DNA of 64,000 bases from assembly GCF_003472385.1 (NCBI RefSeq), contig NZ_QRLV01000010.1, positions 1 through 64,000 on the forward strand, in the 5' to 3' direction. This document shows positions 6,888 through 15,657 of the stretch, one piece after another; position 1 is the stretch's first letter, and each line of letters opens with the position of its first letter. Source of the stretch: Sutterella sp. AM11-39 (GTDB lineage Bacteria > Pseudomonadota > Gammaproteobacteria > Burkholderiales > Burkholderiaceae_F). The position numbers were made by a program, and so were the translations under genes. The notes under the pieces were generated by a model, which was not told the DNA's origin, searched no databases, and saw only the letters and a list, made by a program, of their open reading frames with translations.

Positions 6888-9299
6888 TCAGAAGATCTGA
6901 TCGCGGACCAGTTCCTTTTGCAGGTTTTCCTGCTTGATGCGGCCGTCGAGCGGCACATCGCGAACGGCCTTGTCCACACTGTCGGCGTAATAGTAGGTGC
7001 CGTTCAAAAGCACGACGCTCGAGGGCTGACGGCGACGGTAAGGCGGCTCATCCTTGATGGCCGTCTTCATATAGTCGATCCAGATCGGAAGCACCAGGCC
7101 GCCGCCCGTTTCGGTGCTGCCCAGAGGACGCATCTGATCGTACCCGACCCAACCCACGGCCATGGTGTGCGAGGCGTAGCCCGCAAACCACGCGTCGTGC
7201 GCGTTGTTCGAGGTACCGGTTTTGCCGCCCATGTCGGGGCGCTTGAGCTCGCGGTAGGCGCGGCGTGCGGTGCCGCCCGGGCCGCTTACGACGCCGTTCA
7301 AAAGCGTGTGCATCACAAAGGCGTTGCGCTCGTCGATTGCACGGATGGCTTCGTTGCCCGCCTTAGGATTGTTGACGCGCATGAGCACCTTGCCGTCGAC
7401 GTCCGTGACTTTGTTGATGAGGTAGGGCTTGACGCGATAGCCGCCGTTGGCAAACACCGAGAAGGCGGCAGCCATTTCCCAGGGCGTGGTTGAACCTGCG
7501 CCTAACGCGGTGGTGAGCTGAGCGGGCGTACGCGACGGATCAAAACCGAACTTCGAGACATACTCCTGCGCGTAGCGGGCGCCGATGGCCTGCATCACGC
7601 GGATTGAGACGAGGTTCTTCGACTTGCGCAACGCCATCGCAAGCGACATCGGACCGTCGAACTTGTTGTCGTAGTTACGTGGTTCCCACAGTTCGCCGCC
7701 CGTCAGACGCGGATCGATGAAGATCGGCGCATCGTTGATGATGGTGCCGGGGTTAAAGCCCTTGTCGAGCGCAGCCGAATAAATGAAGGGCTTAAAAGAA
7801 GAACCGGGCTGGCGAAGCGCCTGCGTGACATGGTTGAACATGTTGAGGTAGAAGTCAAAGCCTCCCACCAGACTCTTGACGGCGCCCGTGTCGAAGTCCA
7901 CGCTGATGAAACCGGCCTGCACTTCGGGAATCTGGGACAGGGTCCAGCCTTTTTTCACGCGAGAGACGCGGATAATGCTACCGACTTGCAGGCGCTTTTC
8001 CTTGGCCACCTTGTTGGTGAGGTATTTGCCCGCAAACTTGCGGCTGTCGGCATCCAGATCCAACGTCTTGAGTTCCTTGCCGTCGAGCACCACGACCTTA
8101 AAGGTCTTGTCCGTGAGCTCCGTGACAACGGCCGGTTCCAGATTGTCCGAGGACTTGGCCTTGTGCAGCGCCAGACGAATCGAGTCGTCGCGGGTTTGTT
8201 CGTCGCTGATGTCGATGCGGCCGCTCGGACCACGGTAACGGTACTTGCGGTCGTAGGCGATCAGGTGCTTGCGCACGGATTCCCAGGCGGCTAGCTGATC
8301 CTTGTCACGGATGGTCGTATAGACGTTGAGGCCACGCGTGTAGGTTTCTTCACGGAAGATGTCGTAGACCAACATACGAGCCATTTCAGCGGCGTACTCG
8401 GCGTGAATCGTCTTTTCGTTTTCAGGTGTTTCCTTGGTGAGGTCAACCGAGCGCTTTACGGGCATCAGCGGAGCGTTTACTTCGGCTTCGTACGTGATGT
8501 CATCAATGTACTGCAACTGGTGCATGCGGCTCAGCACATAGTTTTTGCGCATCGTCGCGCGCTTGGGATTGACGATGGGGTTGTAAGCCGACGGCGCCAC
8601 GGGAAGACCTGCGATCGTAGCGGCTTCGCCGATGGTGAGCTCGTTGAGTTTCTTGCCGAAGTAGACCTGCGCGGCCGCGGCAAAGCCGTAGGCACGCTGA
8701 CCGAGATAGATCTGGTTGAGATAGACCTCGAGAATTTGGTCCTTGGTGAGATGGCGCTCGATCTTGTAGGCCATGGCCACTTCATAGAGCTTGCGCGTGT
8801 ACGTGCGCTCGGAACTCAGAAAGAAGTTACGGGCCACCTGCATGGTGATGGTCGAGCCGCCCTGACCTCGGCGTCCCGTGAGAATGTTGGAGAGCGCAGC
8901 GCGGGCAATGCCCATGAATTCGATGCCGGAGTGCTCGTAAAAACCGTTGTCTTCGGCCGCGAGAACGGCATTGCGAACAAAGCCCGGAATTTCATCGAGG
9001 CGCACGAAGTCGCGGCGCTCCTCGCCGTATTCGCCGATCAGGGTGCCGTCGGCGCTCCAGACGCGCAGCGGAACCTTGGGCTTATATTCCGTCAGAGAAT
9101 CAATGGGCGGCAGCTGGGAGTACACCACGGAAAAGACGATCATGAAGAGGCTTGCGCCGCTTACGGCCGCGGCAAGGCCGAGGCCGGTCAGGCGACCGAG
9201 CCACTTGAGCCAGCCGCGGGATTTGGTTTTGGATTTCTGCGTGGTCACGGAACGGGGGCGACGGCGTCGCGTCGGACGTCTCGCTTTCTTGAAAAACAC
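6888..9299 (-). CDS. mrcA: Penicillin-binding protein 1A, bifunctional peptidoglycan synthase
   Basis: An 803-residue inner-membrane class A PBP. A basic cytoplasmic tail (1-35) is followed by one membrane helix (about 36-58). The GT51 glycosyltransferase has EDNGFYEHSGIEF, RRGQGGSTITMQ and KIERHLTKDQILEVYLNQ. The transpeptidase has the SxxK nucleophile Ser500 in PGSSFKP, an SKN triad in RKSKNLVS, and KTGTS near residue 693. The region between the two domains contains the OB-like insert typical of PBP1A. It polymerises glycan strands from lipid II and cross-links stem peptides along the side wall. It stands alone between terminators. Confidence 0.96.
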   Translation of the reverse strand: MFFKKARRPTRRRRPRSVTTQKSKTKSRGWLKWLGRLTGLGLAAAVSGASLFMIVFSVVYSQLPPIDSLTEYKPKVPLRVWSADGTLIGEYGEERRDFVRLDEIPGFVRNAVLAAEDNGFYEHSGIEFMGIARAALSNILTGRRGQGGSTITMQVARNFFLSSERTYTRKLYEVAMAYKIERHLTKDQILEVYLNQIYLGQRAYGFAAAAQVYFGKKLNELTIGEAATIAGLPVAPSAYNPIVNPKRATMRKNYVLSRMHQLQYIDDITYEAEVNAPLMPVKRSVDLTKETPENEKTIHAEYAAEMARMLVYDIFREETYTRGLNVYTTIRDKDQLAAWESVRKHLIAYDRKYRYRGPSGRIDISDEQTRDDSIRLALHKAKSSDNLEPAVVTELTDKTFKVVVLDGKELKTLDLDADSRKFAGKYLTNKVAKEKRLQVGSIIRVSRVKKGWTLSQIPEVQAGFISVDFDTGAVKSLVGGFDFYLNMFNHVTQALRQPGSSFKPFIYSAALDKGFNPGTIINDAPIFIDPRLTGGELWEPRNYDNKFDGPMSLAMALRKSKNLVSIRVMQAIGARYAQEYVSKFGFDPSRTPAQLTTALGAGSTTPWEMAAAFSVFANGGYRVKPYLINKVTDVDGKVLMRVNNPKAGNEAIRAIDERNAFVMHTLLNGVVSGPGGTARRAYRELKRPDMGGKTGTSNNAHDAWFAGYASHTMAVGWVGYDQMRPLGSTETGGGLVLPIWIDYMKTAIKDEPPYRRRQPSSVVLLNGTYYYADSVDKAVRDVPLDGRIKQENLQKELVRDQIF

Positions 9300-9361
9300 G
9301 TGTAAAAACTGGACTGATTATAGGGACGGCGGCTTTTCGGGAAACCGCACCGAAACATTTT

Positions 9362-9436
9362 GAAAACAAGCCTGGAGCTTTGTTTTCACCTTCTTTTTTA
9401 GACACACAAAGCCGTCGGACGTCGGCCGACGGCTTT
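9362..9436 (-). terminator. Double hairpin ending the amino-acid ABC operon
   Basis: The main stem is AAAGCCGTCGG (9408-9418) / CCGACGGCTTT (9426-9436). Further on in the minus direction a second hairpin GAAAACAA (9362-9369) / TTGTTTTC (9381-9388) carries T-rich arms. Together they separate the operon from the PBP1A promoter region. Confidence 0.7.
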
Positions 9437-9459
9437 GCGTTTGCACCCTGCAACAGGCG

Positions 9460-10200
9460 TCAGAGCACGCGCTTGAGGAAGGCGCGGGTGCGTTCTTCCT
9501 TCGGATTGACGAGCACTTCGCTTGGGTGCCCCTGTTCAACGATCACACCGCCGTCCATGAAGACGACGTGGTCGGCCACTTCGCGGGCAAAGCCGATTTC
9601 GTGTGTCACTACAACCATCGTCATGCCTTCGTCAGCAAGGCTCTTCATCACGGCGAGCACTTCGCCAACGAGTTCGGGGTCAAGCGCCGAGGTGGGTTCG
9701 TCAAATAAGATGGCTTTGGGATCCATCGCCAACGCTCGGGCGATGCCCACACGCTGTTGCTGACCGCCCGACAGACGCACGGGATAGTCGTCGGCCTTGG
9801 CTGCGAGTCCCACACGCGTGAGCGTTTCGATGGCCTTCTTGCGAGCCGCTTCCTTGTCCTTGCCGCTCACAACCATCTGGCCGAGCATGACGTTTTCGAG
9901 CACCGTCTTGTGCGGCCACAGGTTAAAGCGCTGAAACACCATGCCGAGATGTTCGCGCAGCTTGTTGATGTTGGTGCGGCGGCTCGTGACTTCGATGCCG
10001 TCGACCGTGATCGTGCCCTTGTCGGGGTCTTCCAGTGCGTTGATGCAGCGCAGCATCGTGGATTTGCCCGAACCCGACGGGCCCAGAATCACCACTTTTT
10101 CGCCGCGGTGCACATCAAGGTCGATGCCCTTGAGAACCTCCAGATCGCCGAAATGCTTGTGCAACCCGCGGATGCTGATCATGACGTCTTTGTTGCTCAT
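9460..10200 (-). CDS. Polar amino-acid ABC transporter ATP-binding protein
   Basis: A 246-residue ATPase of the GlnQ/HisP/ArtP family. Walker A is [11 protein letters not shown], the Q-loop lies in [11 protein letters not shown], the signature is LSGGQQQR, Walker B with catalytic Glu is [14 protein letters not shown], and the switch His lies in [10 protein letters not shown]. It powers import by the permease whose gene it overlaps by 4 bases (ATGA), which suggests translational coupling. The third gene of the set, the binding protein, lies upstream. The exact amino acid cannot be told from the ATPase. Confidence 0.93.
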   Translation of the reverse strand: MSNKDVMISIRGLHKHFGDLEVLKGIDLDVHRGEKVVILGPSGSGKSTMLRCINALEDPDKGTITVDGIEVTSRRTNINKLREHLGMVFQRFNLWPHKTVLENVMLGQMVVSGKDKEAARKKAIETLTRVGLAAKADDYPVRLSGGQQQRVGIARALAMDPKAILFDEPTSALDPELVGEVLAVMKSLADEGMTMVVVTHEIGFAREVADHVVFMDGGVIVEQGHPSEVLVNPKEERTRAFLKRVL

Positions 10201-10946
10201 TTGTCGTCTCCCTTGCCCAGGCGCTTTTCAAGCATGTGGATGAGCCAGGCCAAGCCGAGCGTTGCCACCCAGTACATCAAGGAAATAGTGAGATAGGGCT
10301 CCCAGTAGCGCGCCGAGGCGCCCGCGACGGTGCGTGCGGCGTAGGCGAGTTCGGTAAGGCCGATGGCCGACACCAGAGAGGAGTCCTTCAAAATGGCGAT
10401 GGCGTTGTTGCCCAAGGCCGGCAGCATGCGGCGGAAAGCCTGCGGCAGGATGATGTGACGCATGCACTGCCAGTAGGTCATGCCCACGGAGCGGGCCGCT
10501 TCGCTCTGGCCCTTGTCGAGCGACTGAATACCGGCGCGGAATACTTCGCTCATGTAGGCGCCGGCATTGAGCGTGATCGCAAAGAAGCCGGCGAGGAACG
10601 CACCGTAGTTGCTGCGAATTTCGCGTGCGAGGCTGCCCGAGATAATCAGACCGTCGACCGGATGAATGAACACCGGCAGCACGGCAAAGTACATCAGAAA
10701 GATCTGAACGAACAGCGGAGTGCCGCGGAAAAAACTCACCCAGATGGTGACCGGCCAGCGAACGCCGTAATAAAGAATGGATTTCCAGGGGTCGTGACGG
10801 GCTTCGGCCATGCGGGCCATGCCGAGCAGCATGCCGAGGAAAACGCCGCAGATGACGCAACCGATGGTGAGCTTGAGCGTCATGCCGATACCTTCCGCAA
10901 ACAGCGGCCAGTATTCGGCTAGAACATCAAAACGAAATCCGCTCAT
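10197..10946 (-). CDS. Polar amino-acid ABC transporter permease
   Basis: A 249-residue inner-membrane protein of the HisM/GlnP family with about five membrane helices and the EAA loop [22 protein letters not shown] that docks on the ATPase. Only one permease is encoded, so it probably works as a homodimer. ATG 10946 is preferred because AAGGAAAT lies just upstream; an earlier in-frame start at 10985 would add 13 unlikely residues. It follows the binding-protein gene after 210 bases containing an attenuating hairpin. Confidence 0.92.
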   Translation of the reverse strand: MSGFRFDVLAEYWPLFAEGIGMTLKLTIGCVICGVFLGMLLGMARMAEARHDPWKSILYYGVRWPVTIWVSFFRGTPLFVQIFLMYFAVLPVFIHPVDGLIISGSLAREIRSNYGAFLAGFFAITLNAGAYMSEVFRAGIQSLDKGQSEAARSVGMTYWQCMRHIILPQAFRRMLPALGNNAIAILKDSSLVSAIGLTELAYAARTVAGASARYWEPYLTISLMYWVATLGLAWLIHMLEKRLGKGDDK

Positions 10947-11092
10947 CGTGATTTCCTTGTTGTGGGGGAATGGAAGAGACGGCACAACACTGTAAAAAAG
11001 TATTGCGCTTAAAAAATCGGCGGATATTTTACCCGATGCGGGTTATGCCTTTTTGACCGGTTCGAGCTTCTGGGCGTTATTCCTGATGCAAA

Positions 11093-11122
11093 ACGGGCGC
11101 TTTCTTTTCAAAAAGCGCCCGT
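11093..11122 (-). terminator. Intra-operon attenuating hairpin after the binding-protein gene
   Basis: A perfect 11-bp stem ACGGGCGCTTT (11093-11103) / AAAGCGCCCGT (11112-11122) with a short T-run on the minus strand. It sits between the binding-protein gene and the permease gene. Such hairpins commonly make the binding protein more abundant than the membrane parts; that role is inferred here. Confidence 0.75.
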
Positions 11123-11156
11123 CGGGATTCGTATGGGATCGGATCAGGCCGATTTA

Positions 11157-11942
11157 TTACGGAATCGGAAGCTTCGGCGGCTGAGTCTTGTCGCCGAACC
11201 ACTTGGCGTAGATCTTGGCGTATTCACCGTTGGCGATGATCTTCTTTAGACCTTCGTTGACCTTGTCGCGCAGCTCTGTGTTGCCCTTGCGGAAGGCGAT
11301 GCCGAAGTACTGGTCTTCAAAGGACGGATCGCGGGCCATGTTGAACTGTTTTTCGGGGTTCTGCAAGGCGTAGTACGCAAACACGCCGATGTCGCCCACG
11401 GCAGCGTCCACGCCGCCTGCGGAGAGCTCTTCGAGCACGAGCGGGGTGTTGTCAAAGCGCTTGATGTTGCTGCTTGCCTTGCCGAAAACCTTGCTGCAGG
11501 CGATGTCGCCGGCCGAGTTGGCCACAACAGCCACATTCTTGCCCTTGAGGTCGGCCACGGACTTCACCGTCAGATTCTTCTGGGTGAGGATAAGCTGGTG
11601 AGCGGCGAAGTAGGGATAGGAGAAGTCAACGGCTTCCTTGCGCTGCGGCGTGATGGTGATGCCGCTGATGATCATGTCGCGGTCGCCGTTGCGAACGGAT
11701 TCAAAAATCACGCCAAAAAGCGTGTTGATGAATTCCACCTTGAAGCCCTGTTCCTTGGCGATGGCCTTGACAAGGTCAATGTCAAAGCCAACGAGTTCCT
11801 TGTTCGGAGCCTGGAATTCAAAGGGACGATAGGTTGCGCCCGTGCCGACGGTGTAGGTCACGGGATCGGCGGCCGAGACCGGGCCGCAGGTAAGGACGGT
11901 TGCCGCACAGGCTGCGGCAGCAAAAATATGCTTCAGTGACAT
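11157..11942 (-). CDS. Periplasmic polar amino-acid binding protein
   Basis: A 261-residue family-3 solute-binding protein. The signal peptide ends at about VSAAD (residues 1-24). The mature part has the two-lobed fold motifs YRPFEFQAPNKELVGFDIDLVKAIA, MIISGITITPQRKEAVDFSYPY and a C-terminal INEG-like segment. The conserved Arg and Asp that hold the alpha-amino and carboxyl groups fit in TPQR and the AVGD segment. It delivers substrate to the permease/ATPase encoded downstream. Substrate is not resolved: glutamine, arginine, lysine or cystine are all possible. Confidence 0.92.
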   Translation of the reverse strand: MSLKHIFAAAACAATVLTCGPVSAADPVTYTVGTGATYRPFEFQAPNKELVGFDIDLVKAIAKEQGFKVEFINTLFGVIFESVRNGDRDMIISGITITPQRKEAVDFSYPYFAAHQLILTQKNLTVKSVADLKGKNVAVVANSAGDIACSKVFGKASSNIKRFDNTPLVLEELSAGGVDAAVGDIGVFAYYALQNPEKQFNMARDPSFEDQYFGIAFRKGNTELRDKVNEGLKKIIANGEYAKIYAKWFGDKTQPPKLPIP

Positions 11943-12072
11943 CGGGTTTGACTCCGAGGGGTGAGTAACCTATGGAATATGTGTGAGACAAGCCCGACGC
12001 ACGCAAACGCGCCGCGCTTCCGCTCAACACACAATTTTGGCGCAGAAATTCGCAAAAGAAAAACGAAACCGG

Positions 12073-12546
12073 TTAGCGATTACTCGATAGCAGATAGGTG
12101 CCCATGGTGACGGCGCTTTCAATGACGTGTCCTTGCATGGCGGCTTCGGCTTGCGCACGCGTGAAGTTCTCCGGCAAGTCAAGCACCGTATCCAAAGCGT
12201 AAAGCTTGAAGAAATAACGGTGTCGTCCGATGGGCGGCCGCGGACCGGACCAGCCGCGTACGCCGCTGTCGTTGACGGCGACAAGGCAACCTTGCGGATA
12301 GTCGCGGATGCCTTCGGCAAAGCCTGCGGTCTCGGTCGGGATGTTCACGACAAGCCAATGCAGCCAGATGCGTTTGGGTGCCGCCGGATCCGGGGCGTCG
12401 GGATCGTCGGAAAGGAGGACCAGCGAGCGGGCATTGGCCGGAACTCCCGAAAAGACGAGTTCGGGTGAGAGGTTTTCGCCTTCCTGTGTGTAGCGCATTG
12501 GAATTTCAGCTTCATGCGCGAAAGCGGGCGTCGTGATCTTTAGCAT
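12073..12546 (-). CDS. YbhB/YbcL family PEBP-like protein
   Basis: A 157-residue protein of the phosphatidylethanolamine-binding (Raf kinase inhibitor-like) family. The ligand-pocket motifs are present: LVLLSDDPDAPDP, HWLVVNIP and the GPRPPIGRHRYFFKLYALD stretch. No signal peptide is visible, so it should be cytosolic. The bacterial role of the family is unsettled. It sits 27 bases after ttcA on the same strand and may share its transcript. Confidence 0.9.
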   Translation of the reverse strand: MLKITTPAFAHEAEIPMRYTQEGENLSPELVFSGVPANARSLVLLSDDPDAPDPAAPKRIWLHWLVVNIPTETAGFAEGIRDYPQGCLVAVNDSGVRGWSGPRPPIGRHRYFFKLYALDTVLDLPENFTRAQAEAAMQGHVIESAVTMGTYLLSSNR

Positions 12547-12573
12547 GAGTTCCTCCCAAAGGATATACCGCTC

Positions 12574-13491
12574 TCAGTCTTCCACTTCTTCTGGCGCACC
12601 GCAGTCGGCAATGCGGCAGAAGTGCGTGAAGTCATAAAGCGTCTTGTCGGCGAGCTGCGAAGCGGCTACGCGTGTGGTGCTCATGAAGAGATTGTAGATG
12701 CGGCTGTCGAATTCCTTGTCCCACTGCGCCATCAAGGCCTTGATCTCTTTTCGCTTTAAGTTTTCACCCACGCCGCACAAATCCTTGGGAAAGAGGGGGT
12801 AGCCGCAGATCTCGGCCCAGCGGCTCATTTCGTATTCGCGCAGATAGATGAGCGGGCGAATCACGGTGTTGTGACCATCGTCGCTTTTGAGCACCGGGGG
12901 CATCGCCTTGATTCGGCCGCCGTAGAACATATTAAGAAGCAACGTGGAGACAACGTCGTCCATCTGATGGCCCAGCGCAATCTTGGTGCAGCCGAGTTCT
13001 TTTGCGACGCGATAGAGGATGCCGCGGCGCAGGCGGGCGCACAGCGAACAGACGTTTTTGCCCGACGGGATGAGCTTTTGCGTGATCGAGTAGGTGTCCT
13101 GATTTTCGATGTGATAAGCCACGCCCTTTTCCTTGAGCCAGGCTTCGAGCAGGTGCGTGGGACTGCCCGGAATATGTTGGTTGACGTGCACAGCGATGAT
13201 GTCAAAGTGCACCGGAGCACGAGCCTTGAGTTTCAAAAGCGCATCAAGCAGCACGTAGCTGTCCTTTCCGCCGCTCATGGCAACGGCGATTTTGTCGCCG
13301 TCTTTGATCATGCCGTAGTCGGTGCAGGCCATTGCGCACAGGCGCACGATGCGTTTTTCGAGTTTTCGCATCGAAACGGAGGCTTCGATGTGCTTGCCGG
13401 GTGCGATTTCGATGAATTTGGCTTTTTCGGCGCGGCTTTTGGTCATGCGTACCGGACGCACGGGAATGTCGGAGGCGTTGTGTTCGGTCAT
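12574..13491 (-). CDS. ttcA: tRNA 2-thiocytidine synthetase TtcA
   Basis: A 305-residue ATP pyrophosphatase that thiolates cytidine 32 of certain tRNAs with an oxygen-sensitive 4Fe-4S cluster. The PP-loop SGGKDS is at residues 73-78, and the cluster cysteines appear in NVCSLCARLRRG plus an upstream Cys as in the family. The C-terminus has the conserved LPFKDLCGVGENLKR-like segment. ATG 13491 gives the normal N-terminus; an upstream in-frame start at 13554 would overlap folB. It lies 11 bases after folB, a pairing common in Burkholderiales. Confidence 0.95.
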   Translation of the reverse strand: MTEHNASDIPVRPVRMTKSRAEKAKFIEIAPGKHIEASVSMRKLEKRIVRLCAMACTDYGMIKDGDKIAVAMSGGKDSYVLLDALLKLKARAPVHFDIIAVHVNQHIPGSPTHLLEAWLKEKGVAYHIENQDTYSITQKLIPSGKNVCSLCARLRRGILYRVAKELGCTKIALGHQMDDVVSTLLLNMFYGGRIKAMPPVLKSDDGHNTVIRPLIYLREYEMSRWAEICGYPLFPKDLCGVGENLKRKEIKALMAQWDKEFDSRIYNLFMSTTRVAASQLADKTLYDFTHFCRIADCGAPEEVED

Positions 13492-13502
13492 GATCGTTGA
13501 TT

Positions 13503-13892
13503 TCAGATTCGGCTGCGGAAGGTTTCGACGGCAACGGCCTTGGCACCGACGCAAGCGTGCAGTTTGGCGGTCTTGACGCGTGCGGCGGCAACGCGTTTGT
13601 CGGCGAGGATGCGATCGAGAAGTCGGTCGCCGAAGGTTTCCTGCAAACGGATGTGTCCTTCGGAAACCGTTTCTGTCACGATTTGCGACAAGACGGAGTA
13701 GCTGTAGACCTCGTCAAGATTGTCGCCCGTGGCCGTGCTGTATTCAAACGGTACCCAGGCTTCAATGGTGACGAGCACGGGCTGTGTGCGGCCGTGTTCT
13801 TCGGCGTGCGCGCCGATTTCCATGTCGACCTGCAAATCCTCAAGAACGATGCGGCGGCAGGTCAGAGTCAATGTTTCAAATAAGGAGGACAT
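13503..13892 (-). CDS. folB: Dihydroneopterin aldolase (FolB family)
   Basis: A 129-residue protein of the FolB/FolX fold. It has the start IVLEDLQVDMEIGAHAEEHGRTQPVLV, where the family Glu and the strand that binds the pterin lie, and DEVYSYSVLSQIV for the Tyr involved in catalysis. It makes 6-hydroxymethyl-dihydropterin for folate synthesis. It heads the folB-ttcA-ybhB-like gene run. FolX-type epimerase is the less likely alternative. Confidence 0.85.
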   Translation of the reverse strand: MSSLFETLTLTCRRIVLEDLQVDMEIGAHAEEHGRTQPVLVTIEAWVPFEYSTATGDNLDEVYSYSVLSQIVTETVSEGHIRLQETFGDRLLDRILADKRVAAARVKTAKLHACVGAKAVAVETFRSRI

Positions 13893-13958
13893 TCGGATGA
13901 TTTCGCAAAGGAGTCGGCGCAGACGGGAAGAAGCCGCGGGAGGCTTTACAATGCGCCA

Positions 13959-14150
13959 ATGCGCTGGATTTTAGTTATTTTGGTTTGCATCATGGTCTTG
14001 ATGACCTGTGTGCCTTGGCTTTCGCGGTTCGGTCTCGGCCGATTGCCCGGAGATATCAATTTCCGGGTGTTCGGTCGCCGCATCAGCATTCCGCTTGCCA
14101 GTACGCTGCTGATCTTTCTTCTGTTCTTCCTGATCGGGAAGTTTCTCTAG
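13959..14150 (+). CDS. Small DUF2905 membrane protein
   Basis: A 63-residue protein with two membrane helices (about 3-22 and 43-62) separated by the family hallmark LGRLPGDINFRVFGRRISIP. Function unknown; the family is widespread in bacteria. The stop codon region overlaps the convergent VOC gene by 4 bases. No strong ribosome site precedes ATG 13959, and another ATG six bases earlier is out of frame. Confidence 0.85.
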   Translation: MRWILVILVCIMVLMTCVPWLSRFGLGRLPGDINFRVFGRRISIPLASTLLIFLLFFLIGKFL

Positions 14151-14542
14151 AAAATCGGACGTTTGCGATTGGCAATTTCAATGAGGTTGCCGTCGGGGTC
14201 GCGCACATAAATCGACAAAAGATTCCCCGTGGCACCGGTGCGTTCTACCGGTCCCAATTCCACCGCAATGCCGTGAGCCTTGAAGTGACCGGCCAAGGCC
14301 GCCACCGGAACGGTGCTCAAAAAACATAGATCGGCGCTGCCGGGCGTCGGATAAAGTGCGTGCGGCGCAACTTCATTTCCCTTGATGTGCAGATTGATTT
14401 TTTGGTCACCAAAGCGAATGGCCTTGCGGTTGTCGCCGAAGGTAACTTCTTCACAGCCCAGAACGCCGCAGTAAAAGTCGATCGTTTTTTGAACATCGGC
14501 TACCGTCAGAACCAAATGGTCGAGTGAAGCAAGAAAGGGCAT
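14147..14542 (-). CDS. VOC-superfamily (glyoxalase/dioxygenase fold) protein
   Basis: A 131-residue protein built of two beta-alpha-beta-beta-beta units. HLVLTVADVQKTIDFYCGVLG opens the first unit with the metal-site His; DPDGNLIEIANR closes the second with the metal-site Glu. KINLH supplies a further candidate ligand. A metal-dependent lyase, dioxygenase or fosfomycin-resistance-like enzyme would all fit; the substrate is unknown. It follows cca by 11 bases on the same strand. Confidence 0.88.
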   Translation of the reverse strand: MPFLASLDHLVLTVADVQKTIDFYCGVLGCEEVTFGDNRKAIRFGDQKINLHIKGNEVAPHALYPTPGSADLCFLSTVPVAALAGHFKAHGIAVELGPVERTGATGNLLSIYVRDPDGNLIEIANRKRPIF

Positions 14543-14553
14543 CGAAAAATTCC

Positions 14554-15657
14554 TCAGAGGCTATGGCAAAGCGCAGACTTTACCGCAGCTAGGCGGGCTT
14601 GCCGCACGGCCTGCGCCACATTTTTACCTTGTGCTTGACGCGCAGCGGCTCCCGCATCTGTTTCAATAAATGCTCGAGCGGCCAAACGAAGGTCTGCAAA
14701 GTCGATCTGCGGGTCAAACGCTGCGCAAGTTGCCAGAAAAGACTCGAATCGAGACGGACGGCGCAAGACATCGGCAGCTTCCAGAAAAGTGACGTAATCG
14801 CCGGCTTCATGCAGAGTGAAAAGCGTATGGTGCAACCGGCAAAAGATCTCGCACAGCGAAATCGTGTCGGCATCAACGCGAAGCGCCTGCAAACGCTGTC
14901 GCAGTTTGACCGGGTCGTCGAATTCGGCAAAAAGAAGCGCCGTGCGTTGAGCGGTATCGAGCTTGCGTTGAGCGGCGCGCAGCAGTGCTTCACGAACACG
15001 GCCGGTGACGGAGATGTCGGCAAAAATTCGATTCCAGACACCGCACTCTTCCAACACCTCGATCATGCGCACCGGATTGACTTCGGCAAGTCCTCTGCGC
15101 AACTCCTGCCAGGTGCGTTCGGGCACCAGGGCGTCAACTTCTCCGCAATCCACCATTTGCCGGCAAAGCGCAAGCGTTTCGGGGGCAACAGCAAAGTCGG
15201 GAAACCGTGCGGCAAAGCGGGCCAGACGCAGGATGCGCACGGGGTCTTCGCAAAATGCTTCCGAGACGTGTCTTAACACGCGGGATTTGATGTCGGCCTG
15301 ACCGCCCCACGGATCAATGATGTTGCCCTTGTTGTCTTCGGCCATGGCGTTGATCGTAAGATCGCGTCGACGCAGGTCTTCTTCGAGCGTCACGTCCGGC
15401 GCCGTGTAAAACGTAAAACCGTGATAGCCCTTGGCGGTTTTGCGTTCGGTGCGCGCCAGAGCATATTCCTCGTGCGTACTCGGATGTAAAAAGACGGGGA
15501 AATCGGCGCCCACCGGTATGAAACCTCGCGCGAGCATCGCTTCGGGGGTGGCGCCTGTCACCACCCAGTCGATGTCGCCCGTAGGGGCGTCGAGGCCTTG
15601 TTCCCGCAAGAGGCGGTCGCGAACGCATCCGCCGACCTTAAAGACGTGCAAGCTCAT
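14554..15657 (-). CDS. cca: CCA tRNA nucleotidyltransferase
   Basis: A 367-residue class II enzyme that adds or repairs the 3' CCA end of tRNAs. The head domain has GGCVRD (9-14), the metal-binding pair in GDIDWVV, the template-like RRDLTINAMA and the EDPVRILRLARFAARF neck. It is about 45 residues shorter than E. coli Cca (412). The C-terminal half shows no His-Asp pair of the HD phosphohydrolase domain; the expected position reads LFAEFDDPVKL. It should therefore keep nucleotidyl transfer but lack the extra phosphatase activities. Its start overlaps the end of uvrA by 4 bases. Confidence 0.92.
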   Translation of the reverse strand: MSLHVFKVGGCVRDRLLREQGLDAPTGDIDWVVTGATPEAMLARGFIPVGADFPVFLHPSTHEEYALARTERKTAKGYHGFTFYTAPDVTLEEDLRRRDLTINAMAEDNKGNIIDPWGGQADIKSRVLRHVSEAFCEDPVRILRLARFAARFPDFAVAPETLALCRQMVDCGEVDALVPERTWQELRRGLAEVNPVRMIEVLEECGVWNRIFADISVTGRVREALLRAAQRKLDTAQRTALLFAEFDDPVKLRQRLQALRVDADTISLCEIFCRLHHTLFTLHEAGDYVTFLEAADVLRRPSRFESFLATCAAFDPQIDFADLRLAARAFIETDAGAAARQAQGKNVAQAVRQARLAAVKSALCHSL

